DNA from: an uncultured Pelagibacteraceae bacterium
Lineage (GTDB): Bacteria > Pseudomonadota > Alphaproteobacteria > Pelagibacterales > Pelagibacteraceae
Length of the DNA stretch: 37,079 bases
Direction: 5' to 3'
NCBI GenBank assembly: GCA_902526085.1
Contig: CABZJN010000010.1
Span: forward strand, 1-37,079
Shown piece after piece: positions 23,991-32,360 of the stretch; the first letter of the stretch is position 1; the number at the start of each line of letters is the position of its first letter. Both the position numbers and the translations under genes were made by a program. Below the pieces are notes generated by a model. The model did not search any database, had not been told where the DNA came from, and saw nothing but the letters and a program-made list of their open reading frames with translations.

Positions 23991-25854
23991 TTTTTTTTAC
24001 AACGCTTAATATCCCTCCAAAGGAAATTAATATTATTGATATCCAAATCCATATCATAAATGGTTTTATTTGATATCTAACATTATAAAATCCATCATTT
24101 TTTAATATATTAAACACTAAAAAATTATCTGAATATAATGTAGATTTTATATCGGCCTCACTAGTTATTGTTTGTGGCTGATCATAAACTCTAACTTCTG
24201 GTTTTAAATAAATCGAATTATTTTTATCTGTAATTTTAAAGTTTGCTTCTAAAGATTGATAATTTTTATTTTCATTAATTTTTAGACTTTCAAATTTGAT
24301 TGTTTTATTTAAAAATTTTCTTTCATCGCCAACTCTCATATTAGATGAATATTCTTTAGCAAGAACACCATTAATTAAAACACTTAAAATAAACAAACTA
24401 AAACCAAAATGAGAAATTTTTTGTGATAAATTTGTTTTTTTTACTGAAAAATCTTTAATAGTAATAAAGAAAAGAAAAAAGCTTGCTATAAAAAGTGGGA
24501 GTGAAAGTAAATAGGAAATTCCGACTCTTTTTAAAAAAATAAAAGAAACAATTATTGATAAAATGAAAAATAAAAGTTGCTGTAGATTAATTTTATTTAT
24601 TTTATCTTTTATCCAATTAAGATTTGGCCCAATTGCCATAAAAATTAAAAAAGGGATCATAAAAGGTACAATTAATTTATGATAAAAAGGGGGACCAACT
24701 GAAATTTTATCATTATTTAATACTTCTAGAAATATTGGATAAACTGTACCAATTAAGACAACTGATAAAAAAAACATCATGAACAAGTTATTAACTAGAA
24801 CAGCTGTTTCTTTACTAATAATATAAGTTTTTGAGAAATTGTTTTTGATTTTGTTTTGATAAAAAAAATAGATAAAAACAGACAACGTAATTAATATAAA
24901 TAAAAAACAAAGAATAAAAACTCCTCTTGATGGATCATTTGCAAAAGTATGTATTGAATTTAAAATACCAGATCTAACGAGAAAAGTTCCACTCATGCTT
25001 AATGAAAAAGTTGTAATTGATAAAATTACTGCCCAAGACTGAAACATTTCTCTTTTTTCTAAAATTAAAACAGTATGAAATAAAGCTGTTAAACAAAACC
25101 ATGGCATAAGGGATACATTTTCAACTGGATCCCAAAACCAAAAACCTCCCCATCCTAACTCATAATAAGCCCAAATAGATCCTAATAATATTCCAATAGA
25201 TAAAAAAATCCATGAAACTATTACCCAATTCTTTATATGCTTAGCCCAAGTTTTATTTACAGAACCTGATATTAAGGCTGCAAGTGAAGAAGAAAAAATA
25301 ATAGATGCTCCAACATATCCTAAATATAATATTGGTGGGTGAATTGCTAATGCAGGGTCTTGAAGTATTGGATTTAAACCGGTTCCCTCGTTTGGAATTG
25401 GAAATAAACTCATAAAGGGATTTGAAGTAAAAAGAATAAATAACAAAAATCCTAAAATTATTATTTCCTGAAAAAATAAAGTTAAAATTCTATATTTGTT
25501 TGAAAGATTTTTCGAAGTAATTGTAAAAATTAATAAAAAAATTGATAGTACTAATAACCAAAGAAGTAAACTTCCCTCATGGTTTCCCCATGTTCCTGAA
25601 ATTTTATAGAACAAAGGTTTAGAAGTATGAGAGTTATTATAGACTGTCTCATTACTAAAATCTGAGACTATAAAAGCTATTATAAGAACGATGAAACTTA
25701 TTATAATCATTAATGATTGAATAGAAATTAGTGAAAAAATTCTTCCACTAACATTTATATTATTTCGATTTAATAATATTGGAGACTGAATAATTATCAA
25801 AATAGACGAGATTAGTGCAATATAAAGTGAATAATTTCCAATTTGATTTAACAT
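23983..25854 (-). CDS. ccmF: Cytochrome c haem lyase subunit CcmF
   Basis: Large inner-membrane protein that attaches haem from CcmE to apocytochrome c. 623 residues with about 14-15 hydrophobic helices. The tryptophan-rich WWD-type motif WGGFWFWDPVENVSLMPW is near residues 231-248, preceded by GTWGNHEGSLLLW and followed by the periplasmic domain around 500-590. His residues flanking the WWD motif (AIHPPILYLGYVG and LFHTVLILEKR) are in place as haem ligands. The start overlaps the ccmE stop by one base. Slightly shorter than the usual 640-660. Confidence 0.96.
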   Translation of the reverse strand: MLNQIGNYSLYIALISSILIIIQSPILLNRNNINVSGRIFSLISIQSLMIIISFIVLIIAFIVSDFSNETVYNNSHTSKPLFYKISGTWGNHEGSLLLWLLVLSIFLLIFTITSKNLSNKYRILTLFFQEIIILGFLLFILFTSNPFMSLFPIPNEGTGLNPILQDPALAIHPPILYLGYVGASIIFSSSLAALISGSVNKTWAKHIKNWVIVSWIFLSIGILLGSIWAYYELGWGGFWFWDPVENVSLMPWFCLTALFHTVLILEKREMFQSWAVILSITTFSLSMSGTFLVRSGILNSIHTFANDPSRGVFILCFLFILITLSVFIYFFYQNKIKNNFSKTYIISKETAVLVNNLFMMFFLSVVLIGTVYPIFLEVLNNDKISVGPPFYHKLIVPFMIPFLIFMAIGPNLNWIKDKINKINLQQLLFFILSIIVSFIFLKRVGISYLLSLPLFIASFFLFFITIKDFSVKKTNLSQKISHFGFSLFILSVLINGVLAKEYSSNMRVGDERKFLNKTIKFESLKINENKNYQSLEANFKITDKNNSIYLKPEVRVYDQPQTITSEADIKSTLYSDNFLVFNILKNDGFYNVRYQIKPFMIWIWISIILISFGGILSVVKKNG

Positions 25855-26276
25855 TAATTACTCTCTTTTAATGCCTCTTCCACCTCGGGTGGCATATAAT
25901 TTTCATCATGTTTTGCTAATATTTTAACCGCAGTTAAAAAATTACGATCTTTTAAAAAACCTTCAGCTACAACTCCTTTTCCTTCTTCAAATAAATTTGG
26001 AACTGAACCACTATAATTTACAATTAGTTCATTTTTGAAGTCAGTGATTACAAAGTTAACTTCTGACTGATTTACATTAATTGATTTTTCTTTAACCATG
26101 CCCCCAACTCTTATTTTTTTTGATGTTAACTCTGTTAAATTTTTTATTTCTGTAGGTGATTTAAAATAAACAACGTTTTCTTCAAGTGATTTAAAAATTA
26201 AAAATACAATTAAGACCGATGAAAAGAATATAGATAATATGAAAATGGCTCTTAGTTTAACTTTTTTACCATACAT
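25854..26276 (-). CDS. ccmE: Cytochrome c-type biogenesis haem chaperone CcmE
   Basis: Periplasmic haem chaperone anchored by one N-terminal helix (about residues 9-28). It binds haem covalently through the His of the [10 protein letters not shown] motif, here His123, followed by the essential Tyr127. Other conserved parts are [13 protein letters not shown] and [11 protein letters not shown], from the OB-fold beta-barrel. 140 residues is normal. Lies 11 bases after ccmD and couples to ccmF. Confidence 0.96.
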   Translation of the reverse strand: MYGKKVKLRAIFILSIFFSSVLIVFLIFKSLEENVVYFKSPTEIKNLTELTSKKIRVGGMVKEKSINVNQSEVNFVITDFKNELIVNYSGSVPNLFEEGKGVVAEGFLKDRNFLTAVKILAKHDENYMPPEVEEALKESN

Positions 26277-26287
26277 GAAAATAAAAA

Positions 26288-26521
26288 TTAAATTTTAGAT
26301 GCAGATGAAGTAGCTAGTATTTCTTTATAGGTTTCTTGTTTTTTTGCTATTTCAATTTTATCAGTCTCTAAACTTTCAAAACGAACTTTAAATTTCTTTT
26401 GCTCTTTAACTAATTGAAGTTTGATTACTGAATATAAAATACAAAAACAAGAAAGAGTGAATGCAAAAGAAGACCATACATACAGACCGTACCCATTCAT
26501 GTATAAAACTTCGTTAATCAT
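26288..26521 (-). CDS. ccmD: Haem exporter protein CcmD
   Basis: Small membrane protein that helps release CcmE-haem from the CcmABC complex. 77 residues: [14 protein letters not shown] (the family's G-Y-x-x-Y-V-W pattern) leads into a single helix, followed by a charged cytoplasmic tail. The ATG at 26521 forms an ATGA overlap with the ccmC stop; an internal ATG at 26500 starts exactly at MNGYGLY and is an alternative. Identification rests on position between ccmC and ccmE as well as the short motif. Confidence 0.85.
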   Translation of the reverse strand: MINEVLYMNGYGLYVWSSFAFTLSCFCILYSVIKLQLVKEQKKFKVRFESLETDKIEIAKKQETYKEILATSSASKI

Positions 26522-27225
26522 AATCTATCTAATCCTTTATTTTTTATTTTTATCAGTTCTGTATTATATTTCATCAAAAATATCAAAAGCGAAAAAAGTG
26601 CAAATGCCGCAGTCATTATACCTAAAGGTAATAACATGGATGAATGAATAGAAGTTTCTGTAAAAATATTTACTGAGGAGGGTTGGTGCAATGTTGACCA
26701 CCATTCAACAGAAAATTTGATTATAGGGACATTTATTAAACCTATTATTGCTATGTACGAACTAATCTTTACAGCTTTTTCCTCATTGTCAGTTACCCTC
26801 CAGCTTAGAAGAAACATCAAATAGAAAAAGGCAAGTAATAACATTGATGTTATTCTTGCATCCCATGCCCACCAGGTTCCCCACGTAGGTTTACCCCATA
26901 TAGACCCTGTAACCAAAGCAATGATGTTAAAGACAAAACCAGATGGTGCTAAGCTTTTTGTTATTAAAGAAAGATTCTTATTTTTAAAAACTAAAATACC
27001 AAATGACAAAACAGCAATTAAAGAAAAAATTCCAAGAGAAATCCAAGCTGCTGGGACATGGACATACATAATTCTAACTGAGTCGCTTTGTTTATAGTCT
27101 TCAGGAGAAAGTATTAATGCCTCAACAAGGCCAATGCTTATAATTACTAAAAAAATAATAAATACAAACTTTTGTGTTTTATTTATTATTTTTAATAAGT
27201 TGTTTGGTTTAAAATAGTTAAACAT
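26518..27225 (-). CDS. ccmC: Haem transporter/handling protein CcmC
   Basis: Six-helix inner-membrane protein that loads haem onto CcmE. 235 residues. The WWD-type motif WGKPTWGTWWAWDARITS is near 117-134, with the haem-ligand histidines in YVHVPAAWIS and WWSTLHQPSSV. First gene of the ccmC-D-E-F-G-H set. ccmA and ccmB, which normally accompany it, are not in this window. The 183-base upstream gap contains a candidate promoter and an inverted repeat. Confidence 0.95.
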   Translation of the reverse strand: MFNYFKPNNLLKIINKTQKFVFIIFLVIISIGLVEALILSPEDYKQSDSVRIMYVHVPAAWISLGIFSLIAVLSFGILVFKNKNLSLITKSLAPSGFVFNIIALVTGSIWGKPTWGTWWAWDARITSMLLLAFFYLMFLLSWRVTDNEEKAVKISSYIAIIGLINVPIIKFSVEWWSTLHQPSSVNIFTETSIHSSMLLPLGIMTAAFALFSLLIFLMKYNTELIKIKNKGLDRL

Positions 27226-27281
27226 TTTCTGTTATCTATAACACAAATTTAAATTATGAAAATTTTTCTGGTGGGTTATTC

Positions 27282-27336
27282 TGACCAAGAACACAGAGGG
27301 AGATAAAATAAATGGGGATTATAGCATCCTTGGTCA
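27282..27336. repeat. Inverted repeat TGACCAAG/CTTGGTCA bracketing a candidate ccmC promoter
   Basis: Perfect 8-base arms at 27282-27289 and 27329-27336 are separated by 39 bases. On the minus strand a TATAAT box lies between them (27323-27318); transcription from about 27311 would give an 85-base ccmC leader that contains one arm. The region also encodes, on the plus strand, an 11-codon frame (ATG 27312 to TAA 27344) with GAGGGAG upstream, but nothing shows it is translated. The rest of the 27226-27408 gap shows no other feature I can support. Confidence 0.45.
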
Positions 27337-27408
27337 AAATATAATTTATTCTAGACATAATCTATGACGAAGGTTTGCACGAAATGTGTTTAAATAATGT
27401 AAATCAGC

Positions 27409-27729
27409 TTAATTAGAAGGTTTAAAGTAACCAGAGCCTTTTTTTCCTGAGAATATCTCGTTGATTAGAGGGTGTTTAATTGGTTCGTCTGAGTCGTCTA
27501 CTAATAAATTTTGCTCAGACACGTAAGCTTCGTAAGTGATTTCATCATTTTCAGCTAACAAATGATAGAATGGTTGGTCTTTTCTAGGTCTTACGTTTTT
27601 TGGTATAGATTGATACCATTCCTCAGAATTATTAAACTCGAAATCAACATCATAAATTACACCTCTAAAGTCGAAGTGCTTATGTTTTACAACATCTCCA
27701 ATAGAAAATTTTCCTTTTTGAACAGTCAC
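27409..27729 (-). CDS. hspQ: HspQ/YccV-like hemimethylated-DNA-binding domain protein
   Basis: HspQ family, known in E. coli as a heat-shock protein that enhances Lon specificity and first described as binding hemimethylated DNA. 106 residues: FSIGDVVKHKHFDFRGVIYDVD, then EEWYQSIPKNVRPRKDQPFYHLL and an AYVSEQNLLVDDSDEPIKHP tail, matching the family in order. No ATG fits; the frame begins with GTG at 27729 (reading GTG-ACT-GTT). Divergent from yciB across a gap of about 77 bases and upstream of ccmC, separated by 183 bases. Confidence 0.9.
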   Translation of the reverse strand: MTVQKGKFSIGDVVKHKHFDFRGVIYDVDFEFNNSEEWYQSIPKNVRPRKDQPFYHLLAENDEITYEAYVSEQNLLVDDSDEPIKHPLINEIFSGKKGSGYFKPSN

Positions 27730-27806
27730 ATTATAAATATGGATATTTAAAAATAAAAATCAATAAAAAAAATGTGAATGTTTTATTATTCTGCTATTAT
27801 GTAGCA

Positions 27807-28358
27807 GTGAATAAATCTGTTTTAAAATTTGTTACTGATTTAGGGCCTTTGGTAATATTTTTTTATTTTTATTATAACAATGATAAAAATTTAATTGTTG
27901 CAATACCTCCACTGATAGTTGCAACAATAATAGCAGTTTTAATTATGTGGATTGTTGAAAAAACAATTCCAAAGGTACCATTAATAAGTGGAATATTGAT
28001 TACATTGTTTGGTGGTTTAACAATTTATTTTGATGATCCTATATTTATTTACATGAAGCCGACAATAATAAATATTTTGTTTGGTCTTGCGTTAATGTTT
28101 GGCAAATACTTTACAAATGAACCAGTTTTGAAAAAATTACTTGGAAAATCTATGCCCTTAAGTGATGAAGGATGGGAGATTTTAAATAAAAGATGGACGT
28201 ACTTCTTTTTTGGATTAGCGATTTTAAATGAAATTATTTGGAGAACGCAATCAGAAGAATTTTGGGTTAACTTTAAAGTTTGGGGAATGTTACCAATAAC
28301 CTTTATTTTTACTGCTTTTCAAATAGGTTTAATAAACAAATACAAACTGAATGAATAG
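27807..28358 (+). CDS. yciB: YciB/IspZ-type inner-membrane septation protein
   Basis: Polytopic membrane protein (five or six helices) linked in enterobacteria to septation and cell-envelope integrity. The family start MNKxxLKxxxDLGPLxxFF matches from the GTG at 27807 (VNKSVLKFVTDLGPLVIFF), so this is preferred over an upstream GTG at 27774. The family's NKRWTYFFFGLAILNEIIWR and WVNFKVWGMLPITFIFTAFQ segments are present. A TATTAT box at 27795-27800 ends six bases before this GTG, so the transcript may be leaderless; no Shine-Dalgarno is visible. The stop overlaps the next gene by 8 bases. Confidence 0.88.
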   Translation: MNKSVLKFVTDLGPLVIFFYFYYNNDKNLIVAIPPLIVATIIAVLIMWIVEKTIPKVPLISGILITLFGGLTIYFDDPIFIYMKPTIINILFGLALMFGKYFTNEPVLKKLLGKSMPLSDEGWEILNKRWTYFFFGLAILNEIIWRTQSEEFWVNFKVWGMLPITFIFTAFQIGLINKYKLNE

Positions 28359-28689
28359 AAATTTAAAATTAGTAGTAAATAATACGAATAAAGATGAAGA
28401 TAAAAAACTTTTTTTTGAGAGAACCGAATTAAAAATTATTTTAAATCTTTATGCAAAAATGGTTTCCTCGGGCAATTGGAAAGACTATGGTCTTACTATT
28501 TCGGGAAAGCAAGTAAGTTTTAGTGTTTTTAAAAATGCTGCTGAAAAAGCTGTATATAAAATTTGTAAAAATTTTAAGCCTTCAAACAAAAATCTTAAAT
28601 ATTTAATTACAGATACTAATGGTAAGATACTAAAAAATTCATATGATCTTAAGATGCTCTTGAGTAAAGTTGATTGGAAAAAAATTTAG
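28351..28689 (+). CDS. DUF2794 family protein
   Basis: 112-residue cytoplasmic protein. Its core LFFERTELKIILNLYAKMVSSGNWKDYGL, continuing with VSFSVFKNAAEKAVYKI and ITDTNGKILKNSYDLKMLL, matches the alphaproteobacterial DUF2794 family, whose function is unknown. No signal peptide or membrane helix. The start lies within the yciB end (ATGAATAG, 8-base overlap), implying translational coupling to that membrane protein. The 3' end is 3 bases from the convergent BI-1 gene stop. Confidence 0.85.
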   Translation: MNRNLKLVVNNTNKDEDKKLFFERTELKIILNLYAKMVSSGNWKDYGLTISGKQVSFSVFKNAAEKAVYKICKNFKPSNKNLKYLITDTNGKILKNSYDLKMLLSKVDWKKI

Positions 28690-28692
28690 GTG

Positions 28693-29451
28693 TTATCTTC
28701 TTTGACCAAATAATCTTAAAAGCATTATAAACAAATTTATAAAATCTAAATATAAAGTTAATGCTCCCATAACAGCTTTTTTACCCATTAACTCACCACT
28801 GTCAGAGGCAGCATACATATTTTTAATTTTTTGTGTATCATATGCAGTTAAGCCAACAAATACTAAAACACCGATTATTGATATTGCAAAATACATCATT
28901 GATGATTTTAAAAATATATTTACTATTGATGCAATTATAATTCCTATTAAACCCATCATTAAAAAAGATCCCATCTTAGTTAAATCTCTTTTTGTTGTGT
29001 AGCCATAGATGCTCATTGCACCAAATGTTGCTGAAGAAATAAAGAATACTCTTGTTACACTTAAACCTGTGTAAACAAGTAATATTGATGAAAGAGATAA
29101 TCCCATTAATGCAGCAAATAACCAGAAAGTTGTCTGAGCTCTTGAAGCACTCATTTTATTAATTCCAAAACTCATGTAAAACACAATTCCTAATGGAGCT
29201 AACATTACAATCCATTTTAAACCTGATAAATAAATTGCATTCCCAAATTCTGTTAATCCAACAATTGCTCCGTTTGGATCTGTTACAACAGACATTTTAA
29301 ATGATAAAAGTGCTATTATTCCAGTGAGCAAAACACCAGTTGCCATATAGTTATAAACTTTAAGCATGTAGGCTCTTAAGCCTTCATCCATTACAACAGT
29401 TTGCTTGGCTGTTGTTGCTTTATTTAAAATATTATCTTTATTGAATTCCAT
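28693..29451 (-). CDS. Bax inhibitor-1/YccA family membrane protein
   Basis: 252-residue protein with about seven hydrophobic helices beginning near residue 32 after a polar N-terminus. The MDEGLRAYMLKVYNYMATGVLLTGI opening and LTAYDTQKIKNMY followed by ALTLYLDFINLFIMLLRLFG at the C-terminus are the BI-1 (YbhL/YccA) signatures. Bacterial members can act as calcium-leak channels or interact with FtsH; the role here is not known. Divergent from tas across 71 bases of AT-rich sequence. Confidence 0.92.
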   Translation of the reverse strand: MEFNKDNILNKATTAKQTVVMDEGLRAYMLKVYNYMATGVLLTGIIALLSFKMSVVTDPNGAIVGLTEFGNAIYLSGLKWIVMLAPLGIVFYMSFGINKMSASRAQTTFWLFAALMGLSLSSILLVYTGLSVTRVFFISSATFGAMSIYGYTTKRDLTKMGSFLMMGLIGIIIASIVNIFLKSSMMYFAISIIGVLVFVGLTAYDTQKIKNMYAASDSGELMGKKAVMGALTLYLDFINLFIMLLRLFGQRR

Positions 29452-29522
29452 ATTATTTATATAAGATTTTTTTTTAAGATTTTCAAGTCGTCAAAATAAA
29501 TGTAACAAATACTACATAAATT

Positions 29523-30557
29523 ATGAATTATAAAAAACTAGGAAATACAGACCTAAATGTAAGCACAATCTGTCTTGGGACAATGACTTGGGGTGAACAA
29601 AATACCCAAAATGAGGCATTTGAACAAATGGATTACTCTTTAGATAATGGGGTAAATTTTTGGGATACAGCTGAACTTTATGCAGTTCCACCAAAAGCTG
29701 AAACTTATGGTCATACAGAGACTATAATTGGAAATTGGTTTGAAAAAACAAAAAAAAGAGAAGCAATTATACTGGCATCCAAAGTGGGAGGCCCTAGTAG
29801 AAAATATATGAGAAATGGAGAAAATAGTTTTACTGGCAAAAACTTAGAGAACGCTCTTCATGGAAGTCTAAAGAGATTAAAAACTGATTATATTGATCTT
29901 TATCAATTACATTGGCCTGAAAGAAACGTAAATAACTTTGGAAGATTGGGTTACGAGCACAAAGAAAATGACTGGAATAAATTTGAAGATGTTTTGGAAA
30001 ATTTAAAAAAATTTATTGAGGAAGGCAAAATTAGGTATGTCGGTTTGTCAAATGAAACCCCATGGGGAGTTATGAATTATCTTCAACTTTCAAGAGATAA
30101 AGATCTACCAAGAATGATGTCTATTCAAAATCCATACAGTTTATTAAATAGGTCTTATGAAGTTGGTTTAGCAGAAGTATCTATCAGAGAAAATATAGGG
30201 TGTTTATCATATTCACCTTTAGCCAGTGGTTATTTAACAGGCAAATATAGAAATAAACAATTTCCAAAAGGATCAAGAATGGAGAGAGATTTTGATTTTT
30301 GGACAAGGTATAGAAAGCCAAATATGGAGGAGGCTGTTGAAGATTATTACAAAATTAGTCAAAAATTTGATCTTGATATGAGTCAAATGTCTATAAAATT
30401 CTGTGAAGTACAAGATTTTATGACTAGTGTAATTATTGGAGCAACAACTATGGAGCAGTTGAAAACTAACGTAGAAAGTGTAAAAGTGAATCTTGATAGT
30501 GAAGTAATTAAAGAAATAAATAATGTGCAAAAAAAATATCCTAATCCATGTCCATAA
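29523..30557 (+). CDS. tas: Aldo/keto reductase, Tas family
   Basis: NADPH-dependent aldo-keto reductase with a TIM barrel. It follows E. coli Tas almost segment for segment: STICLGTMTWGEQNTQNEA, WDTAELYAVPPKAETYGHTE with catalytic Asp48 and Tyr53, ILASKVGGPSRKYM with the catalytic Lys, LQLSRDKDLPRMMSIQNPYS and IIGATTMEQLKTNVES. Length 344 matches Tas (346). Physiological substrate unknown. Its end overlaps the next gene by 10 bases, and argG follows directly, so the three likely form one transcript. Confidence 0.93.
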   Translation: MNYKKLGNTDLNVSTICLGTMTWGEQNTQNEAFEQMDYSLDNGVNFWDTAELYAVPPKAETYGHTETIIGNWFEKTKKREAIILASKVGGPSRKYMRNGENSFTGKNLENALHGSLKRLKTDYIDLYQLHWPERNVNNFGRLGYEHKENDWNKFEDVLENLKKFIEEGKIRYVGLSNETPWGVMNYLQLSRDKDLPRMMSIQNPYSLLNRSYEVGLAEVSIRENIGCLSYSPLASGYLTGKYRNKQFPKGSRMERDFDFWTRYRKPNMEEAVEDYYKISQKFDLDMSQMSIKFCEVQDFMTSVIIGATTMEQLKTNVESVKVNLDSEVIKEINNVQKKYPNPCP

Positions 30558-31060
30558 TTAAAAAATTATTTTTAAAAACACTTATATTGACAGTATTTCT
30601 AATGACATCTGTCCAGTCAGAAGACTTGACAAAGTTAGGAACTTTTAAAGATTGGAATGCTGTTGCAGTTTTTAATGAAACTGGAAAAATTTGTTTTGCT
30701 TATTCAGTTCCAGTTAGACAATCTCCTAAAGCGAATAATAGAGAAGCTAGACTATTTGTATCATTTAGACCTGAAGACAAAATTTCAGATGAAGTGAGCA
30801 TAACTTCTGGTTATGACTTTAATGTTCAAAATGCAATTTTAGCGACATCTGGTAAATCAAAATTTGAGTTTGACTTACCACAAAATAAATTTGCATGGAT
30901 TTCAAGTGGAAAAACAGAGCAAAAAATAATTAAAAGAATGAAAAAAGCATCTAGGCTAATGATAACTGCTTATAAACAAAGTGGTACACAAACTACTGAT
31001 GACTATTCTTTAATGGGTTTTACAAAAGCTTATAACGCTGCTAAAAAAAGCTGCACTTAA
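30548..31060 (+). CDS. Exported invasion-associated locus B (IalB)-like protein
   Basis: 170-residue protein with a Sec signal peptide (MSIIKKLFLKTLILTVFLMT, cleaved after about 23 residues). The mature domain follows the IalB pattern found across alphaproteobacteria: FKDWNAVAVFNETGKICFAY, REARLFVSFRPEDKISDEVS, KFAWISSGKTEQ, and a final Cys (KKSC) that can pair with the Cys of KICFAY. Despite the name, free-living bacteria carry such proteins with unknown periplasmic roles. ATG at 30548 lies within the tas end; the stop is immediately followed by the argG ATG. Confidence 0.82.
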   Translation: MSIIKKLFLKTLILTVFLMTSVQSEDLTKLGTFKDWNAVAVFNETGKICFAYSVPVRQSPKANNREARLFVSFRPEDKISDEVSITSGYDFNVQNAILATSGKSKFEFDLPQNKFAWISSGKTEQKIIKRMKKASRLMITAYKQSGTQTTDDYSLMGFTKAYNAAKKSCT

Positions 31061-32245
31061 ATGAAAAGACAAAAGAAGATTGTGCTCGCCTATTCAGGTG
31101 GTTTGGATACGTCTATAATTCTTAAATGGCTTCAGGAAAATTATGATGCAGAAGTAATAGCCTACACAGCTGATGTTGGGCAAGAGATAGATAAAAAAAA
31201 AATTATTAAGAATGCAAAAAAATTAGGTGTAAAAAAAATTATCATCCAAGATCTAAAAAATATTTTTGTTAAAGATTATGTCTACCCAATGATAAGAGGT
31301 CATGCTCTTTATGAGGGTGTTTATTTGTTGGGTACATCAATTGCAAGACCACTTATTGCAAAAGACCAAATTAGAGTTGCAAAAAAATTTAAAGCTTATG
31401 CTGTCTCACATGGTTCAACAGGAAAAGGAAATGATCAAGTGAGATTTGAACTTGGATATCATTACTTTGGTCCTAAAATAAAAGTAATTGCTCCTTGGAG
31501 AATTTGGAAATTAAAATCAAGAACGGATCTCATTTATTATGCAAAAAAACATGGAATACCTATTCCTAAAGATAAAAAGGGAGCACCACCATTCTCGGTG
31601 GATGATAATTTATTCCATACCTCAACGGAGGGTAAAGTTTTAGAAAATCCGAAAAGTTCTGCACCAGAATTTATATTTCAAAGAACAACTTCCCCTGAAA
31701 AAGCCCCAAATAAAGCAAGTTTTATAACAATTAATTATAAGAACGGCGACCCAGTTGGTTTAAATGGAAAAAAATTATCTCCAGCGAAAGTATTGAGTAA
31801 ACTCAATCAATTAGCCGGCAAAAATGGAATAGGGAGAGTAGATTTAGTTGAAAATAGATTCATCGGGATAAAATCGAGAGGAGTTTATGAAACTCCAGGA
31901 GGAACATTATTGCTTGTAGCTCACAGAGCCATTGAGTCTGTAACTTTAGATAAAGATACAATGCATAAAAAAGATGAGGTTATGCCAAGATATGCAGAAC
32001 TTGTCTACAACGGCTATTGGTATTCAAAGGAAAGATTTAAACTACAAAAAATTGTTGATTCAAAGAGAAATAAAGTAAATGGATCAGTAAAACTCAAACT
32101 TTATAAAGGAAATATTACAATTCAGTCAAGACAAACTTCCAGTAATGCTTACTCGATGAAAAAAGTTTCTTTCGAAGAAAATAAAACTTTTAATAAATCA
32201 AATGTAGAAAGATTTATTAACTTTCACAAAAAAAAGTTGAGATAA
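31061..32245 (+). CDS. argG: Argininosuccinate synthase
   Basis: ATP-dependent joining of citrulline and aspartate, the penultimate step of arginine synthesis. The PP-loop is AYSGGLDTS (residues 10-18). Other signatures are YTADVGQEID, the SHGSTGKGNDQVRFE segment binding citrulline/aspartate, IAPWRIW, and DDNLFHTSTEGKVLENP. 394 residues is normal. No gap separates it from the IalB-like gene, and a strong terminator follows at 32288. Confidence 0.98.
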   Translation: MKRQKKIVLAYSGGLDTSIILKWLQENYDAEVIAYTADVGQEIDKKKIIKNAKKLGVKKIIIQDLKNIFVKDYVYPMIRGHALYEGVYLLGTSIARPLIAKDQIRVAKKFKAYAVSHGSTGKGNDQVRFELGYHYFGPKIKVIAPWRIWKLKSRTDLIYYAKKHGIPIPKDKKGAPPFSVDDNLFHTSTEGKVLENPKSSAPEFIFQRTTSPEKAPNKASFITINYKNGDPVGLNGKKLSPAKVLSKLNQLAGKNGIGRVDLVENRFIGIKSRGVYETPGGTLLLVAHRAIESVTLDKDTMHKKDEVMPRYAELVYNGYWYSKERFKLQKIVDSKRNKVNGSVKLKLYKGNITIQSRQTSSNAYSMKKVSFEENKTFNKSNVERFINFHKKKLR

Positions 32246-32287
32246 AATACTAGAAAAAAACAACGAAATTATTCTCCAATAATAATT

Positions 32288-32327
32288 AAGGGCCCAATTA
32301 GGTTTTTTTGGGCCCTTTACATTTTTT
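32288..32327 (+). terminator. Rho-independent terminator after argG
   Basis: A perfect 10-bp stem AAGGGCCCAA (32288-32297) / TTGGGCCCTT (32308-32317), loop of 10 bases, then TTACATTTTTTT. The GGGCCCAATTA core is the same as in the dctP terminator at 15351-15380. It closes the tas-ialB-argG transcript. Confidence 0.87.
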
Positions 32328-32360
32328 TAATATAAATTATCTAAAGTAAAATTTTTTATT

